Source: Linnemannia schmuckeri (taxonomy: Eukaryota; Mortierellomycota; Mortierellomycetes; Mortierellales; Mortierellaceae). Taken from it: DNA of 64,000 bases. Below are positions 36,822-50,339 of this stretch, one piece after another (position 1 is the stretch's first letter; the number at the start of each line of letters is the position of its first letter). Both the position numbers and the translations under genes were made by a program. The notes under the pieces were generated by a model, which saw only the letters and a list, made by a program, of their open reading frames with translations, was not told the DNA's origin and made no database searches. The DNA is taken from positions 2,790,001 through 2,854,000 of the forward strand of contig JANATG010000003.1 in NCBI GenBank assembly GCA_029449235.1, in the 5' to 3' direction.

Positions 36822-37537
36822 ATGAGCTCACGCACAACAACCGTCCGTCCCACAAGGACAACCACAAAGTCCAACCAAAATCAGGACACTTCCTCAACTC
36901 AACAACCAGAACCACCATCTACCCAAGACCGATGCGCACACTGCAAAAAGTTCCTCTCCGCCGTCAAGGCAGAATGCCGCCACTGTCGACTCATCTTTTG
37001 CATGGAGCACCGGTAATTCCCCCTCTTTCAATCCTCAAACCTCTCACCCAAAAAAAAAAAAAAGAAAGTTCTATTCACTTTTTCTTGCAAATCATTAACT
37101 ACCAAACTTACGCTTCACCCTCCCTGTCTAATAGCCACCCAGAGACACACTCACAAGCATGCGCTCAAAAAGGGCGGGATCAAGCACGCCAACAATTCCA
37201 ACGGGACTCGGGACACATCCTGGGCGCAGAGGCACACGACCGCGGAGTTACGCATCGACAGCCCGGTTGGAATATCGAGACCTCGCGTCAAGAACTTCAT
37301 CAGCGTCTTCAGCAACGCGTTCAATCTCTACAGGAAAACACTGGTCGATCTGCTGCTCCTTCATCAACATCTTCAACAACAGGAGGCGCAGTAGGCGGTG
37401 GTGGAGGAGGAGGGAAAAAGGCGAAAGGATCCGCAAAAAAGAAACCTGCACAAAAGACTTGGGGAACTAGCGGTAGTCGATTAGGAGGCGTACCAGGATC
37501 AGGAACTCCAGGAGGCGGACCAGCCGGATCCGTATGA
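36822..37537 (+). CDS. AN1-like zinc-finger protein
   Basis: Two exons, 36822-37012 and 37135-37537, splice as CG|C inside the finger and give 197 residues. The finger spans about residues 38-73 and has spacing C-x2-C-x10-C-x2-C-x4-C-x2-H-x5-H-x3-C (segments CAHCKKF, ECRHCRLIFCMEHR, HPETHSQAC). This matches the AN1 consensus except that the last gap is three residues, not one. AN1 proteins bind ubiquitin or the proteasome-Cdc48 system in stress responses. The C-terminal part holds a Gln/Arg-rich helical segment (ELHQRLQQRVQSLQE) and a Gly/Lys-rich tail with seven consecutive glycines. The start has MSSRTTT and a Thr-rich lead. The gene is convergent with the C2H2 gene, with 241 bp between stops. 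Confidence 0.75.
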
Positions 37538-37778
37538 TCTGCTGCTTACTGTAACGACAATAAAGTGGGCAACACCCTCATTGTTGAAGCATGGAAGCAC
37601 ATAATCAATATTTAGTCAGATCAATATTTTTTTTTTAATTTTTACAGGATGCAAAAAGGTCAAGTTTTTTTTGTTTGAGAGAAAGGGGAATATTATGTTG
37701 GCTATTATGTATTTAAAAGCGAGAGCAAATGAACAAAAAAGGCACTGTACGCTACGGTCCGCTTGATCAGCCAGCTGA

Positions 37779-40700
37779 CTAGGAACGGTTGCGGACAGGG
37801 ATGGGTGCAGAATGAAACCGCCGGTCATCCATCGAGGACGAGGCATGGTGTCCACTGCTGTAATGAGACGCCGGCCCTTGGTAAGGTGACGACTGTGAAT
37901 GAAAGTATGAAGACGAAGAAGGCGATGAAGAGTAGTGGTGATGACCGTTGCCGTTGCCGTTGATATGTGGAGAGTGTGGTTGCTGCTGCTGTGGCGACTG
38001 CATGTGCGAGTGGGTAGGGAACGACTGTGAGTAAGGTCCAGGGCTGCCTCTTGAGGATCCCGAGTGTGAAAATGATCCCGACAATGAATGCTGGTGGTGC
38101 GATCTCTCACTGTCTGCAAACCTTCCGTGCTCATAGTTAAAGTGACCGTTGGTAGAAGGCGATGAAGGTCCCTGTGACGACCGACCATAGTCCTGCGAAT
38201 GCTGCTGACGGTGATGATGGTGAGGATGAGGAAGGGGTCCAGAAGGCGATCCGCTGCTGGGGCCGCTATGGTGTGCAAATGACATGGCAGGCTGGCCGTA
38301 TCCCGCAGGCAAGGAGGAAGACATTGCGACGTCCATGGGCTCTGCTGTCGGGCTCTGGCTGTTTGTACGACCGTGCTGGCTGTGACCGTTCGATCCTTGA
38401 GGTTCCCAGCGGATTGGCCTTGACTGAGATTGATGCATGTGGAAATGGGAAGGAAGCGATGATGACATTTCATGATGACCGTGGTCTGAGTGGTAGTGCT
38501 GGTGACCCGATCCAGCCAGGGGGTAGTGGTGACGACCGTTCATTCCGTGATCGCCGCTGTAACTGTGGCTGTGGCTGTGATGGTGCATAGGGCGAGTTAT
38601 ATTAGACTCTTCTCCTTGGTATGAGGACGAGTGGCCGAATGCGCCCTGGAATGAGCTGGGAGAGCTAGTTCCAAAGTACTTTGACGATGCTGGTCCGACT
38701 GAGCGAGAGCCCATAGGTGATGTCCCGAAACGATCCTGGTTCAAGGATGGCAAATATCCATTGGAGTGGGAGTGAGAATGAGAGTGAGAATGACCGTTGG
38801 GGCTGGGCGAAGGAGGCGATGAGTTGGAGACAGAGTGCGATTGTGATCTTTGCAGATGAGGGCGGTTGGATTGTGGGATGGCAACAAGGATTCCTGCGGC
38901 TGCAAGTTGCTCTCTGTTGTCGCTATTTTTGTGATTCCAAAGAAAAATAGAATAGGTTAACAACCAACACCCCTTTTTGTTATGTTTGGAAGAGAGGCGA
39001 TTGTTTGCACTGCGCATTACTGAAGGAGGGATCGTCTCATTCAAGCCCTTACCTGATAAATGTCTTGAGGTCAGGCTCATGGCCCTTTTGATGACGGGTC
39101 AAAGTTGTGCGTCGGGTGAAAGTCTTTCCGCAGCCTGGGTTCTCACAGACATAAGGCCGTTTGCCAGTATGGGTCCTACGATGACGAGCCAGCGAAGATG
39201 ACTGTAGAGTAAAGACACGGTCAATTATAGACAAAGGCGGGAGAAATAAGTTTGAGTTGTCATTCGAAGTATTCCTTGCTTGTATTGGTATTGTTGTCCC
39301 ATCCACGTTTATATGCACGCACCCTTCCCAAAGAAGTTCGCTTCGTCATTTTTGTTGTCCTCACAGGGCGTGCGCACCATCCAACCGTTGTTGTTTTGTC
39401 TGAAGCACGCACTCATGCCTCTTTTTGTGCTTGCTCCTCTATTTCTTCCCAGCGCCGTGTTCTGGAGTATGGCGTGCGGGTGTGCACAAGCACACGCAAA
39501 TAAGCAACAACAAGAAATCAGGGGGGTTTGAGCCTTCTGCCGCATGGGCGCTTGTGAAACTTTTTTTCTTTTTTTCCTCTCCTGTCCAGTAGTCTGACTC
39601 CATGATCCATTTAAGAAGAGTACATCTGTCCGGTGGTTTGTTGGTTCCATGTGAAATGGATTGGTAGCGTTGAATGGATTTTTAGAAAAGGTAACAAAAA
39701 GTGGATATTTGAAGATGTCGGAGCAGTGGCCATGGTCAGGGCGTACTGAAGAGCGATCGAGACGGGGTGGAGAGTGCCCCGTGGAGGTGACTGTTGGTCT
39801 ATCCTCAAACGAAACGAATCACAACCATTCCCGCTCTCTTGTGCTTGGGGTAGGTGCTTTTTTTGTCTCTCAAACACTTACATCGCTAAAGGACTTTTGG
39901 CAGGATTCGTATTCGCAGACGTGAGGGCGCTCGCCAGTATGGGTACGGTAGTGGACCGTCAGGGCTGAGCGCTGGATAAATTGCTTTCCGCAGCCAGCCC
40001 ATTCACATTGGTATGGCCTATGACGAGGATTAGAGAAGACGCAGGGATTAACATGGTGCCAAAAGAATATCTTCTTTAGTAGGGGTCAGAGGACCCTCAA
40101 GAAAGGAAAGAAGAAAGAAAGGAATAAAGGCAGGGTTTGACAACAATGGCAGGCAATGCCTTTTGATGTGAAAAAGTCATCGCCTCTCTCTCGTTCCCTG
40201 CTTATCACTCTTCGTTGGTGGTCATTGAAGTAGTCTTTCTCCCTCGTGTTCTCTGTCTATCATTCCTTGTTGAAGACTATGATCATCAGAACATGCCTTT
40301 CATGCAAAAGAAAAAAGTAGATCCTTTTCTCTCTTTTATTCAATATTCTCTGCCTGTCATTCTTCTGTTGATGATCATCGGGACAAGGGTAGAAGGAAAG
40401 CAAAGAAAAAAGGAAAAAAGCATGACCATACCAAGGAGGGGATGAAGGGTGTGTATATTTTTATGCGATCATAGTAGATTGATACTTTTTCCCCTCTTTT
40501 TTTTTTTTTTTTCTTTTTGCCCCTGTCTCCCTCCATGGGTATTCGACGGTATTTGTGCACGATGATGATGATGATGGTGATAGTGGTGGTGGGTGCTGTT
40601 GCTTTGCAGTTGTGTCCACCACCCCCTTGTACCTCGTGAACCCGTCCCAAAAAAAAAATAAAAAATATTGAGGGAAAAATATACAAACGAGGGAAGATGG

Positions 40701-41081
40701 CGAATATTATTTGAACCCAAGTGCAATGCTGTATGCTCCCTCTCTTTATGACCAAACAAGCTAGTTTTACCTTTCACCAGTATGGATACGTCTGTGTCTG
40801 GCCAGATCAGAACGTCTTGAGAATGACTTTGTGCAGTCGACCCAGACACACTCATAGGGACGATCGATAGAGACAGTGCCTTCGGCGTCGGAGGAACTGC
40901 CAGATTCCTTGTCGTCGTCGTCGGGGTTGTCATCGAGGTCGATATCGAGATCGAGATCAATCTCTTCGCCGTTGCCGTTGCTGCTGTGTTGCCGCCGAGG
41001 CTGCTGCAGGTCCTGCTGCTGCTGCTCCTTGAGTTGTTGGGCGGCGGCCGAGCCCGAGTTGAGCATGCTTCGAATGTCCAT
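37779..41081 (-). CDS. Four-finger C2H2 transcription factor with His/Ser-rich tail
   Basis: Four exons, 41081-40771, 40017-39882, 39201-39053 and 38922-37779, give 579 residues. Four tandem fingers occupy residues 78-190, each C-x4-C-x12-H-x3-H. Cys pairs are at 78/83, 108/113, 138/143 and 168/173. The linkers between fingers are TGERP, TGERP and TGKRP. Introns fall in the first linker, inside finger 3 and just after finger 4. An acidic patch (about 39-60, DLDLDIDLDDNPDDDD) precedes the fingers and may activate transcription. The 380-residue tail is very rich in Ser, His, Gly and Pro, with (HS)n and HHHH runs. It is a nuclear DNA-binding regulator by family. Its target genes are unknown. The ATG at 41081 follows a pyrimidine-rich leader (sense strand, 41100-42240). 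Confidence 0.9.
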
Positions 41082-41830
41082 GGGAGAGGGAATCAGGCGA
41101 CGGAAAGACGAATGAAAAGCGAGTTGGTGCGATGTAAGGGAGGGAAGGTGATCACACAGTCAGACAAGGAGGGATGATGTTTGATTGAGGAGAATGAAAT
41201 ATGAAGAGAAAGAAGGATGACTGTGCACGTATGTGTATGTAAGTGGTAGTTGTAGGTAGGGGGAAAGTGTGTTGTCAGCAAAGAAACGAAGTTGAGAGGG
41301 GGAGAAAAAAAAGCAAAGAGGAGAAGAAGAGGAAGAAGGAAGAGAGGAAGAAGTGTAGTGTGCTGGTTGGCTGAAATAGAAAAACAGACTGACGAACTGA
41401 GTTGGCCTTTTCAGCTTAAGAGGAAGAAGGGAGGGCAAGAGAAAAAAGTGAAAGTTGGGGAGGGGCGGGGGGACCAGGTGGTGGGTTGAAGTGGCTGGCT
41501 GGTGTTGCTCTTTTGTCTTGATGTTTTGTCTTGCACTGGGCGCAAATATATAAAAATCGATTGTATGTGCACGGGACAAGGGGGAAAGAGGTCTAGGGGA
41601 AATAAAAGGAAGGCTTTTTCTCTTTTTTTTTTTCGCAGAAAAGAATGTACGAGTTTTTGTAAATGAGAGAGGAATGGAAAAGGAAATGAGGTTCGTAAAA
41701 ATATGCCGGAAGTAAATGAGGTGGTAGGCAAGTTGGGCTGAAGTCGTAGGTAGAGAGGGAGAGAAAGGAAGGGGAGTGATGAGGAGTCAGTTGGGTGGAA
41801 GAGCGAGGGTATGAAGTAAGAAGTGAAGTC

Positions 41831-41857
41831 AAAAAAAAAAAAAAAAAAAAAAAAAAA
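41831..41857. repeat. A27 homopolymer
   Basis: Uninterrupted A run about 750 bp upstream of the C2H2 start codon. Confidence 0.95.
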
Positions 41858-42123
41858 CGTGGTGTGGGTGAAGGCTGGCGGGAGGGGTGTGAGCACAGGC
41901 AACCAAAAAGAAAGAAGAAAAAAATAACGGCAAACAGTCAAACAAACGGCAACAGAAAAATAAAAAGAACAGAAAAAAGGAAAAGAATCGTTTGGAATGA
42001 GATGAGGAAAACGATGTGAAGACGAAAAATGAATAAAAAGAAAAAAAGAAAGAACGAAAGATAGGAGAAAAGAAGACAGAGAAGAGGAAAAGAAGAATGA
42101 AAAAAAGAAAAAGAAAAAAAAAG

Positions 42124-42159
42124 GCTTGTTCGTTCGTTCGTTTGTCCGTTCGTTTGTCC

Positions 42160-42198
<39 letters not shown>
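42124..42198. repeat. TTCG/TTTGTCCG tetramer array followed by T35
   Basis: Bases 42124-42163 are GTTC, GTTT and GTCC tetramers, directly followed by 35 T (42164-42198). Confidence 0.9.
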
Positions 42199-45100
42199 CG
42201 CCCTTTGGTCATCGAGAAGTGGCAGGGGGTCATATTCAATCATAAATAATCAATTCATTCCTTAATGCGTCATTGAATAATCAATATCCACATTGAATTG
42301 GTCTTCTCGGGCAGGAATTAACGATTACACACCCGACATACATCGAATGAACTCTGCTCGTGCACCCTTCCATTCGTTTCCTCTTGCGCCTCAAGGAATA
42401 TGTATGCCTTTTCCCTCTCGCTCTCCATATTCTCGTGCTCCTTCTACTCCTCGGATCGGATGGATAGGATTGGACGTGAAGTAAAATAAGATGGACCACA
42501 TCATATCATCACAACCGATGCACCTGCATGGATAACAGGACATGGGCCATCCATCTTTTATAATTTTATACATCGGTGCCCAGCATGGCTCCCTTCGCTC
42601 CCTTTTTTTTTGCTCTTCGTTTTATTATCTAAACTAACTCAATACCCATTCAATTGGTTAGTCATCATTCAACTGGGATCATTTCTGCGGTCAGACACAA
42701 AACTCAAGACAATAAGTAATCCCACAAGCCATTCAAAACCAACAACAACATGACTTGAGTTTGAAACCAACCTCACGGATCGCCTCTAGGCATAATTCAT
42801 ATGCAAGTTGGTGCTGGCTTGTCATTTTTCGTTAATGTCCCTGAAATACCACTACTGCACCACCACAAACACCGTCATCGTTGACTCGGATATCTCCGGT
42901 TTCGAATTGGCCATGTTCTGGGCACTCCATAAACAACAAATTTGGGGTGCCTTCCTCTGCACACAATTAGAACCAATTGGAGCAAGAGATTACCCTTGCT
43001 ATCTTTGACATCACAACTTCTTTGAAGGTACTGATTTTCGTGAAAAATACGCCTTCTTTGCTCAAAGTCCAATGAGTGGTTTCGTCTTTACTTGAGAGAA
43101 TATCCCTTGTATGTTTGGAATGTTTGAAAAAACACACATTTCAGTCGAATACAAAATAGAGAGCGATTTTCGACAAATGATGCGCAGGGTTGGGAGTCAA
43201 TGAGTATTGTCAGTGTATTCTATGAATGAACACACAACACACTGCAACCGTTCCTCCTGTTCATAACCCCCCTTTTTTTTGTCTTAGTGTGGTGGTTTTC
43301 GTGCCTTGTGCGTCATGAGCAAGACCCTTTTTGTATCGGTGAGCGGGAAAAAATAATGAACGAACTACCAAAAGGAACGAACCGATAACACGCACACACA
43401 AAACCACATAACTAACAAAAGGGGTCAAGGGGCAAGTATCAGCACAAATCCTCGGTCCAAAACTCCCTCTAAAGAAGGAAGAGACCATGAACGTTCCTTC
43501 TCTGCTCAAAACGCGTCGTTTATCATATGTTGCAGGAATGAGTGGGTCCCAGCACAGATCCGTTTTTTTCTCACGATCTTTGTGCCAAAACACATACACC
43601 TTTTCACCACATTCACACTCAAACCCATATCGCTATTTTCCTTTCTTTTGATTTGACCTTAGCCTTGGTCCTTCTATATTTTGCCTGCCCACGGTCGGAT
43701 ACCTTTTTTCCACGCATGTGTTGGCTGTCGTCATTACTGAGTCTTGGCTTGCATTAATCTGAACGCAACGCACAAACAAAATACTCCTCTCCTTCTTCCC
43801 CCCTTTTTCGTCTTTTTGTGCTTGAGGTCGATCACACGGGTATTTCTGCCCACAGTCAAGGGCGCTAGGAGTAGACCTTCATTCCCTTTTTCCGTGTCAT
43901 TCAAATTTGACATCTACCAGACCTCTATCTCCCTTTGGTCAGAGCATTCTTTTGGGCCGCTAAGAAGTGAAAAGGCACTGAGTTCCTAGTTCCTTGTATT
44001 CTTGTCAGTCAGGAGAGACAATTCAATTGTGATAAACGTCTCTCGATTATTATTCAATTTAACAGACAGATCGAACATTTTTGACGCAGAGCAAAGTAAG
44101 CAGACGCTATGTAGCTACTCTCGTTGGAGAAAAGAACTGGAAAGAAACATAAGACACGAATTCGCTGAGCAATTAGAAATGGTGCATGGCATTAGTCAGA
44201 ACACGTTGTTCTTTGTTTTTTAGTGCCAAGCACGGATCCAAAGCACGGTGTATACTCTACCTTTTTTTTTCTTCATCCTTCGAATGCTACATGATTGAGA
44301 CGCGTTGTCGTCAAAAACACGTTTCTGTCCCTCGTCCGCTCTGAGATGCATTTGTTCACTTTAGAAGGTGCCAGCGTTTATTTTCTATCCTTCTATCTGA
44401 CCACGTCGTGCCTTCTGTTCTACAACGATATTTATTCTGTGCCACCAAAGTTTTTTTTTTTAAAAAAAAAACCTCCCTGCGCCAAGGCGACAAAAGTGAG
44501 GATCAGTAGTCATTACCTTTTGTGTATTTGGCTCACTCTCTCAATTAATCCTCTACCTCCTCTCCCCATCCTGACCCTCGCCTTCCTTTAGTTCCTGCTA
44601 TCGAGAATTAATCTGAGAAACAGAGAAATGGATCGATGGGCGCGTTCTTTTTTTTTGTTCAGCGCCTGACCTTCTTATATTCTCTCCTCTTTCTCTTAAC
44701 TAGCGATCCAGATAATTCACGAGTGCACTGTACTCTCTTTCTTCGTTTTAATGTGCCGAAGAATGAAAATAAAATGAATTAACACCGTGGTAATGACCAA
44801 TTCATTCAAGGTTGATGGGACCTCATGGTCATTGCGGACGGAGCGAACATTTTCTTTTGGCGTTTGCGACGGAAGGATACAAAAGATGGTGAAATATGCG
44901 GTTTGCATTCACCCGCTCTCTATCACAATTGTTTTATCATTTCCGTGTCCGTACCTGACGATCAAAACATGGATTTTTTCACCCCTTTTTTTTTTAATTC
45001 TCTTCCCTCTATCTTTCCTCCATCTCTTGGCCGTAAGCCTGCTTCCTGTCTTGTTTTGCCTGCTTTGCCTCTTTGTTTATTTATTTTGTCGTGTCTTTTT

Positions 45101-48100
45101 TTGTTTTTTGTTTATTTACTTGTTTGTTTTGTTGATTTGATAGCAACTGGCGAACAGTGCTCTCGTGTGTGCACTTCCTCCTCTTCTTCCCCCTTTCTGT
45201 CCTCTATTGACTATCTCTCATTTTATCCTCAACTGTTGTTTTCGACCGACCGCGTGGCAAAGAGGGTGTATGCAATTTAAATTACCCCTCCATCCTCCCC
45301 TCCATCCTTCCCTCCATCCCATCCCATCCCATCCTCTTTCCATCCTTTGCTCTCGTTCTCGTTCATCTCTTGCCTTGATGTCTTATTCCTTCATCTTACT
45401 CGGCATGTTTTCTTTCTTGTTCATGTAGTGTTTTGGCCAGAGAGCAGCAATTATGTGCACATGCTACGCATCGGCCAAATAATTGACCGAAAGACTGAGC
45501 AATTGGGGTGGACTAACTGCGGGTTCATACCTTGAGGTGGGGGGGTTATTCTTGACTTTTTGTCAACGGTCGAGATCGGTCAGGGGTACCTCTTTGCTCC
45601 CCCTTCTCTCTCTCGCTCACATAAGTAGTTCCACCTAGCTGGCGCCTTTTTCATTCGTCGGCACCCTCGGCGTGGCATGACGGGACAGCATCAGATAAAG
45701 AAAAAGGCTATGCCACTAAATACATATTTTTCTTTAGTTTTAGTTCGGATGTTTATTTGATGAACTGGCTAGTCAAGCTCAATGACGGCAATCTCGCGAT
45801 AGTGCGCCTTCTCTTCAGCTTTCTGTTCGTACATTTCAAATAATCAAGAAAACCTTCTCCACTTTAGCACTGGTCCACCTTCATCCTGTTAGCGCGCCTC
45901 TTCTCTCTCTCTCTTCCTCATCCACTCACTCGCCCACACCGCCATCTTTCACAACGAAAAAGTAACAAAAAAGAGAACATTTCCGCACGTTCTTTCCATA
46001 CAAAGTTTGCTCACACTTTTTTGACACCTCCCTTCTCTGTATCTGTTGCAATCGTGCGTCCGTCAGTTGTGTTTTTGTGATGCTTTCCCTTTTCGAAATA
46101 AAGTTTTTTCACATCTCTGTGTGTGCGTGTGCTCACCCACCTTACACATCCTTACTTCACTTGCTTCTTCTCTACTCATACCCGTAACCGTGTGGGTACT
46201 CCTGCTCAATTCAGTGAGAAAAAGAAGACATCAAAATCCGTTAGGGTTGTCTCTTTTGGAAAGCCACGTTTCTGTTGCTCACGAGAGAGGGCGATGAACA
46301 ACGGACAAATGGAAAAGGAAGAAAAATAAACGTTCTTTTCGTATTGTTTTAGTTTATGGTGTTCTATTTGGTACCCATGCTTACCTTGGCTTAACCTTTA
46401 GCTTACTATTCATTTGAGTACAAGTCTCGATCGAAAGAAGCACCTTTGCTTTGCCATGGTACCATACTGTTTGTACACAGGATACTAAATGCAGAGAGCC
46501 GGGTAATGAAGAAGAAAAAAGCGTTAATTGCTCTCTTCTTTCTGTGCTCGTTAATGGTTGGTATTGTTGTCGATGTTGTTGTTTTCTACGTCTGCCCTTT
46601 TCGCTATTGCATGCTTTTTGTTCAAAAATGAATTGGAGCGAACAACGAGTGGAGGGAAGGGAGGGTCGGATGTTTTTTTTTTGTTAGCTTGTTGGTTTCG
46701 ATTGCTTTTGAAGACAACCGTATCGTGTGAGAAAAATACAATGCACGGTGTTGCCTAAGCGAACAACTCATGCGGGCAAAAATCATGGATACAAAATCCC
46801 AGAAACAAAAATTCGATGGATAGCAAAAAAAAAAAAAAAAAGTGGGACGTGTGCATGCATTCAATACATACACACATACATATCTTCCTTCTCATTCCTA
46901 ATCTTTTCATCGATGGTGAACGGTCATTTTTGCCGGGTTTTTGTTGAGCTTCTCTCTGTCTCATATTCGTCATCGGACATGTCCTTCTTTCTTTGTATCT
47001 CGTCCTGTGTCTTCGCAAACTCCTCTTCCCTAACCCAAATGCACAATCAAGTATTTCTCCTTCCTTTTCCCTCTTTCCTTTAAATCCATTCGAACAATTG
47101 ATGCTGAAAAAGCGCTAATGCTGTCTCATCGCCCCTGAAAACACCCACTCCTAAAGTTACCCATCGAAGGAGCTCACCTTTGACGAGTTGAAAAATTAGG
47201 GGAGGGCGTTAAATGTCTTCCCTTCCTTTGTTTTCTATCCCAACTGCCAGCAGGATGGCGCCCAGTTCCTGAAGTGACAAAGAGACAGAGTGAGTGAGGC
47301 GGCATGACCATAATGATGAACATTAAACAAAAATTCAAAAAACCAACAGTTGAGAGCAAATGGCTTCTTCAACACAACAATACACATCAAACAACCAACG
47401 CCAACAGAATCTACAAAACCGATTTTTTTTTTTTGTCTTTTTTGCACGGCTCTCTTTTCTCGTTTTCGCCAAATTACAGATCATTTTAAAGTCTCTCTTC
47501 ACACACCTCTCTCCATGTCAACAATTGAGCATGCGAGGATGGCAAGATGAAAGGAAAATAAAGAAAACAAACAAATAAATAAACAATAAACGGCATCATG
47601 ATAATAAAAACAAAGAGGAACACAAACACCAACAAATAAAGAAAAAAGGGCACACACACCCCACTTCACCCCACTGGTGACCTTTCCCCGCACAACCAAC
47701 CTGTAGTAGGAAATTGAATGACTAATGGTCAATATGATTCCCCCTTCTTTACCTTAATTTCCCTCCTCTTCTTAGTGCCACCCGCTATTTGAGCTCTTTG
47801 TATTTTCTGTATTGTTTGAACCATTATCCGTGTTACCCACAGAGACAGAAGAGATATTTGGTTAGTCAGCCAGAGCAGAGAAAGGGAGAGGAAGCAGAAA
47901 AAAAGCTACATTCGAAACGCGGTCTAGATCATCAGTCTTCACACATTTTTTATTTTCCTTGAAACCTTGAACGATGATGCCCATGGATTCCCCTTCTCCT
48001 CTTGATAAAATTTCTGAGTATAATACTTTAAAGTGGCTGCTCACGGACACCTCAAGAATAAACGACGGAGGAAGGTTCATAGACGGTTTAAACTAAAAGC

Positions 48101-48894
48101 TGGATAAATGATTAATCATGGAGCGTGCGTCCGGCCTGCTTTTATTCGTATGGTTCTAGGGCTGGATAGGGTGGCGATGGAGATTGTTATTCCTTTCGGA
48201 CATGATCGTTGATTTTTCTTTCCAACGTTTGTGTTGGCTTCCCATGAGCTCGAGAGCAGATAGCTTTCACTTTTGTTTTTGCGATGTCGTGCCGTTGTAT
48301 GCAAAGGTACGACACTGAAGATATCTTTTTTCGGGAAGAGCTTTCGGATGAACGAGGGGAAATGCAAAGTGACGCCCAAACCCACAAAAGATGAAGAACG
48401 AGAAGATAGAGGTACGGAAAAATAATCATAGGCATATCGGCGAAAATTTTCACTCTTGAAGCCAACTTTGACGCCCAGTACCCGTTTTCTAGTAGCCATC
48501 CACTATCCTACGAAGTCCATCCTCTCATGTACTTCATCCCGTCTTTATCGCACCTCTCTTTTCGATCTCGTTTCCTTCCTCCTTGTATCTGTGGCGCCAG
48601 AGCAACGGAGGAAGAAATGAAAAAGTACAGCAACATGGGAATGAAAGCCAACAAAACTCCATGATGCGCCACGGAGAGAGGAGTTTTGTCGCGCGTGGCA
48701 AGTTGTGTCGTACCAAACTCATATCACACCCCAACTCCCGACCTTTAGTACAACCTTCTATAGCACGACATGCATGAATTTTTGGAAGTCAGGCCATGTA
48801 TATGTACACCTCTTTATTCTCTTCCCCATTGTTTACTTTTCTGTTGGCACCATTGTCTGTGAATTTTGCGCCTAATGCCACCATGCGAGTTTCA

Positions 48895-48922
48895 TTTTTT
48901 TTTTTTTTTTTTTTTTTTTTTT
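48895..48922. repeat. T28 homopolymer
   Basis: Uninterrupted T run in the gene-poor interval. Confidence 0.95.
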
Positions 48923-50339
48923 GCATGGTTATTTGGTTTGAATGACAGGAGGCGTCAATTGATGAAAACAATGCGGTACTCCTATCTCTCACTCTTTTCA
49001 CCTTTCACCCGTCATCAAGATCGTTCCCTCGCATCCACCCTTCCATGAAAGGAGGAAAGAACAATTGTCCAAAATGTGGTTTGTGCGCAATGTTGTTTGC
49101 CTCCCTCGTCCTCGTGTCAATTTCGCAAACAATTGAAACTCACAAGAAAATGAAGGAAAGGAAAAAAGAAAATTTGACAAGGGTACCCCTGAACAACAAA
49201 CAAAAAAAAAAAGTGCATGGTGGTATGTGTTTGATGGTGAAAATGGTGTGTGTGAGTGTGAAAAACTAATAGAGAGTGTCGTGCGTGCGAAACGCCCTGA
49301 CCCCTTTCATCCCCTACTTTTTCCTATCCCATTCCAGCGTCATTTTTGTTTTTTCGTCCATGTGCTCTGCAATACATCCAAAACGAAAGGACTGTCGTTG
49401 TCAAATACCTTCAGCTTTTTTTTTTTTTTTGAAATCCGTTATTTCCAAACCCGACAACCATATTAATCGAATACCAGAGTTTTCTCCTCTCTTATGGCAT
49501 GTGTCTTTTATTCGATGCACGCCATATTTGACCATGAACAAAAAAATTCGTCTTTTTTCTAGTTAGGGTTTTCTATATCGTCTCGTGCAACAAAACATAT
49601 CCAAAGGTGCTGCTTAATTATCACCCTCTTTTTCTTCTCCAAACCCAAGAACGTATGTCTCGAGTGCAAATGAAGCTAGAAAGGAATACAGTTTGTTTGC
49701 ATCACTCCTCCCCTCTTTTTTTCTTTCTCTATTTATGCGGGGAAGCGAGTGAGTGAACGGCGTGCGACTTGTGGCCAAGCAAAAATATGTTATTGATGGT
49801 GGTGCCTGATAAAATTTGCCACGCGAGCGAAGGTGGAGGACAAAGCTCATCTTTCTTCTCTTTTGTTGACTGGCTGCACAGGTACGAGGCCCTAATAGTA
49901 GTCACCAGAGCTGTTGAAACAAGCAGTCACCTGAGAAGAACTGGGTTGTTGTATGCTAATACTACACTGCTAGTACGACCACTCTCGTTCCTAGATCTTA
50001 GAACACTCTGAGGAAAGGCAAGTTAAGGACGGGCAAGTTGAGGGTGAAAAGGTTGAGGCGGTCAGGTTGAGGAGATTAAGAAAGTGGAGATAACGTCTGG
50101 ATAGATCCTGGCGTGCTCTGAGAAATAGGATGAGGGAGAAGGTGAAGGCTTTGTTTAGCCAGATGTTGGACTGGTCTGGGTGAAAGAATTAGGAGGAAGA
50201 TGATGAGGGTCTAAAGGGGTGGCGGCGGCGGTGGAGAGTGGGGAAGCTGGTGGTGTGGAGCTGGGAAGGTTGCGAATGCTGGAAATGATTAGGAAGTGGT
50301 GGTGGATGAGGAGGAGGTGCTGAAAAAACCCTAAGACTT

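Larger units (their letters stand above)
41082..50339. other. 9.3 kb gene-poor interval
   Basis: I could not support any gene. Left part (41100-42240): pyrimidine-rich (sense strand) leader/promoter of the C2H2 gene with A27 and T35 tracts. Remainder: AT-rich and CT-rich sequence with scattered short frames, a CCATCC/CCCAT-type minisatellite at about 45288-45335, and a T28 tract. Near 50020-50090 are several diverged copies of a GGTTGAGG/CAAGTTGAGG motif. Confidence 0.45.

Noticed and set aside
42808..43072. Overlapping short frames on both strands in the gene-poor interval
   Set aside because: About 65 codons each, no motif and no supporting splice sites.
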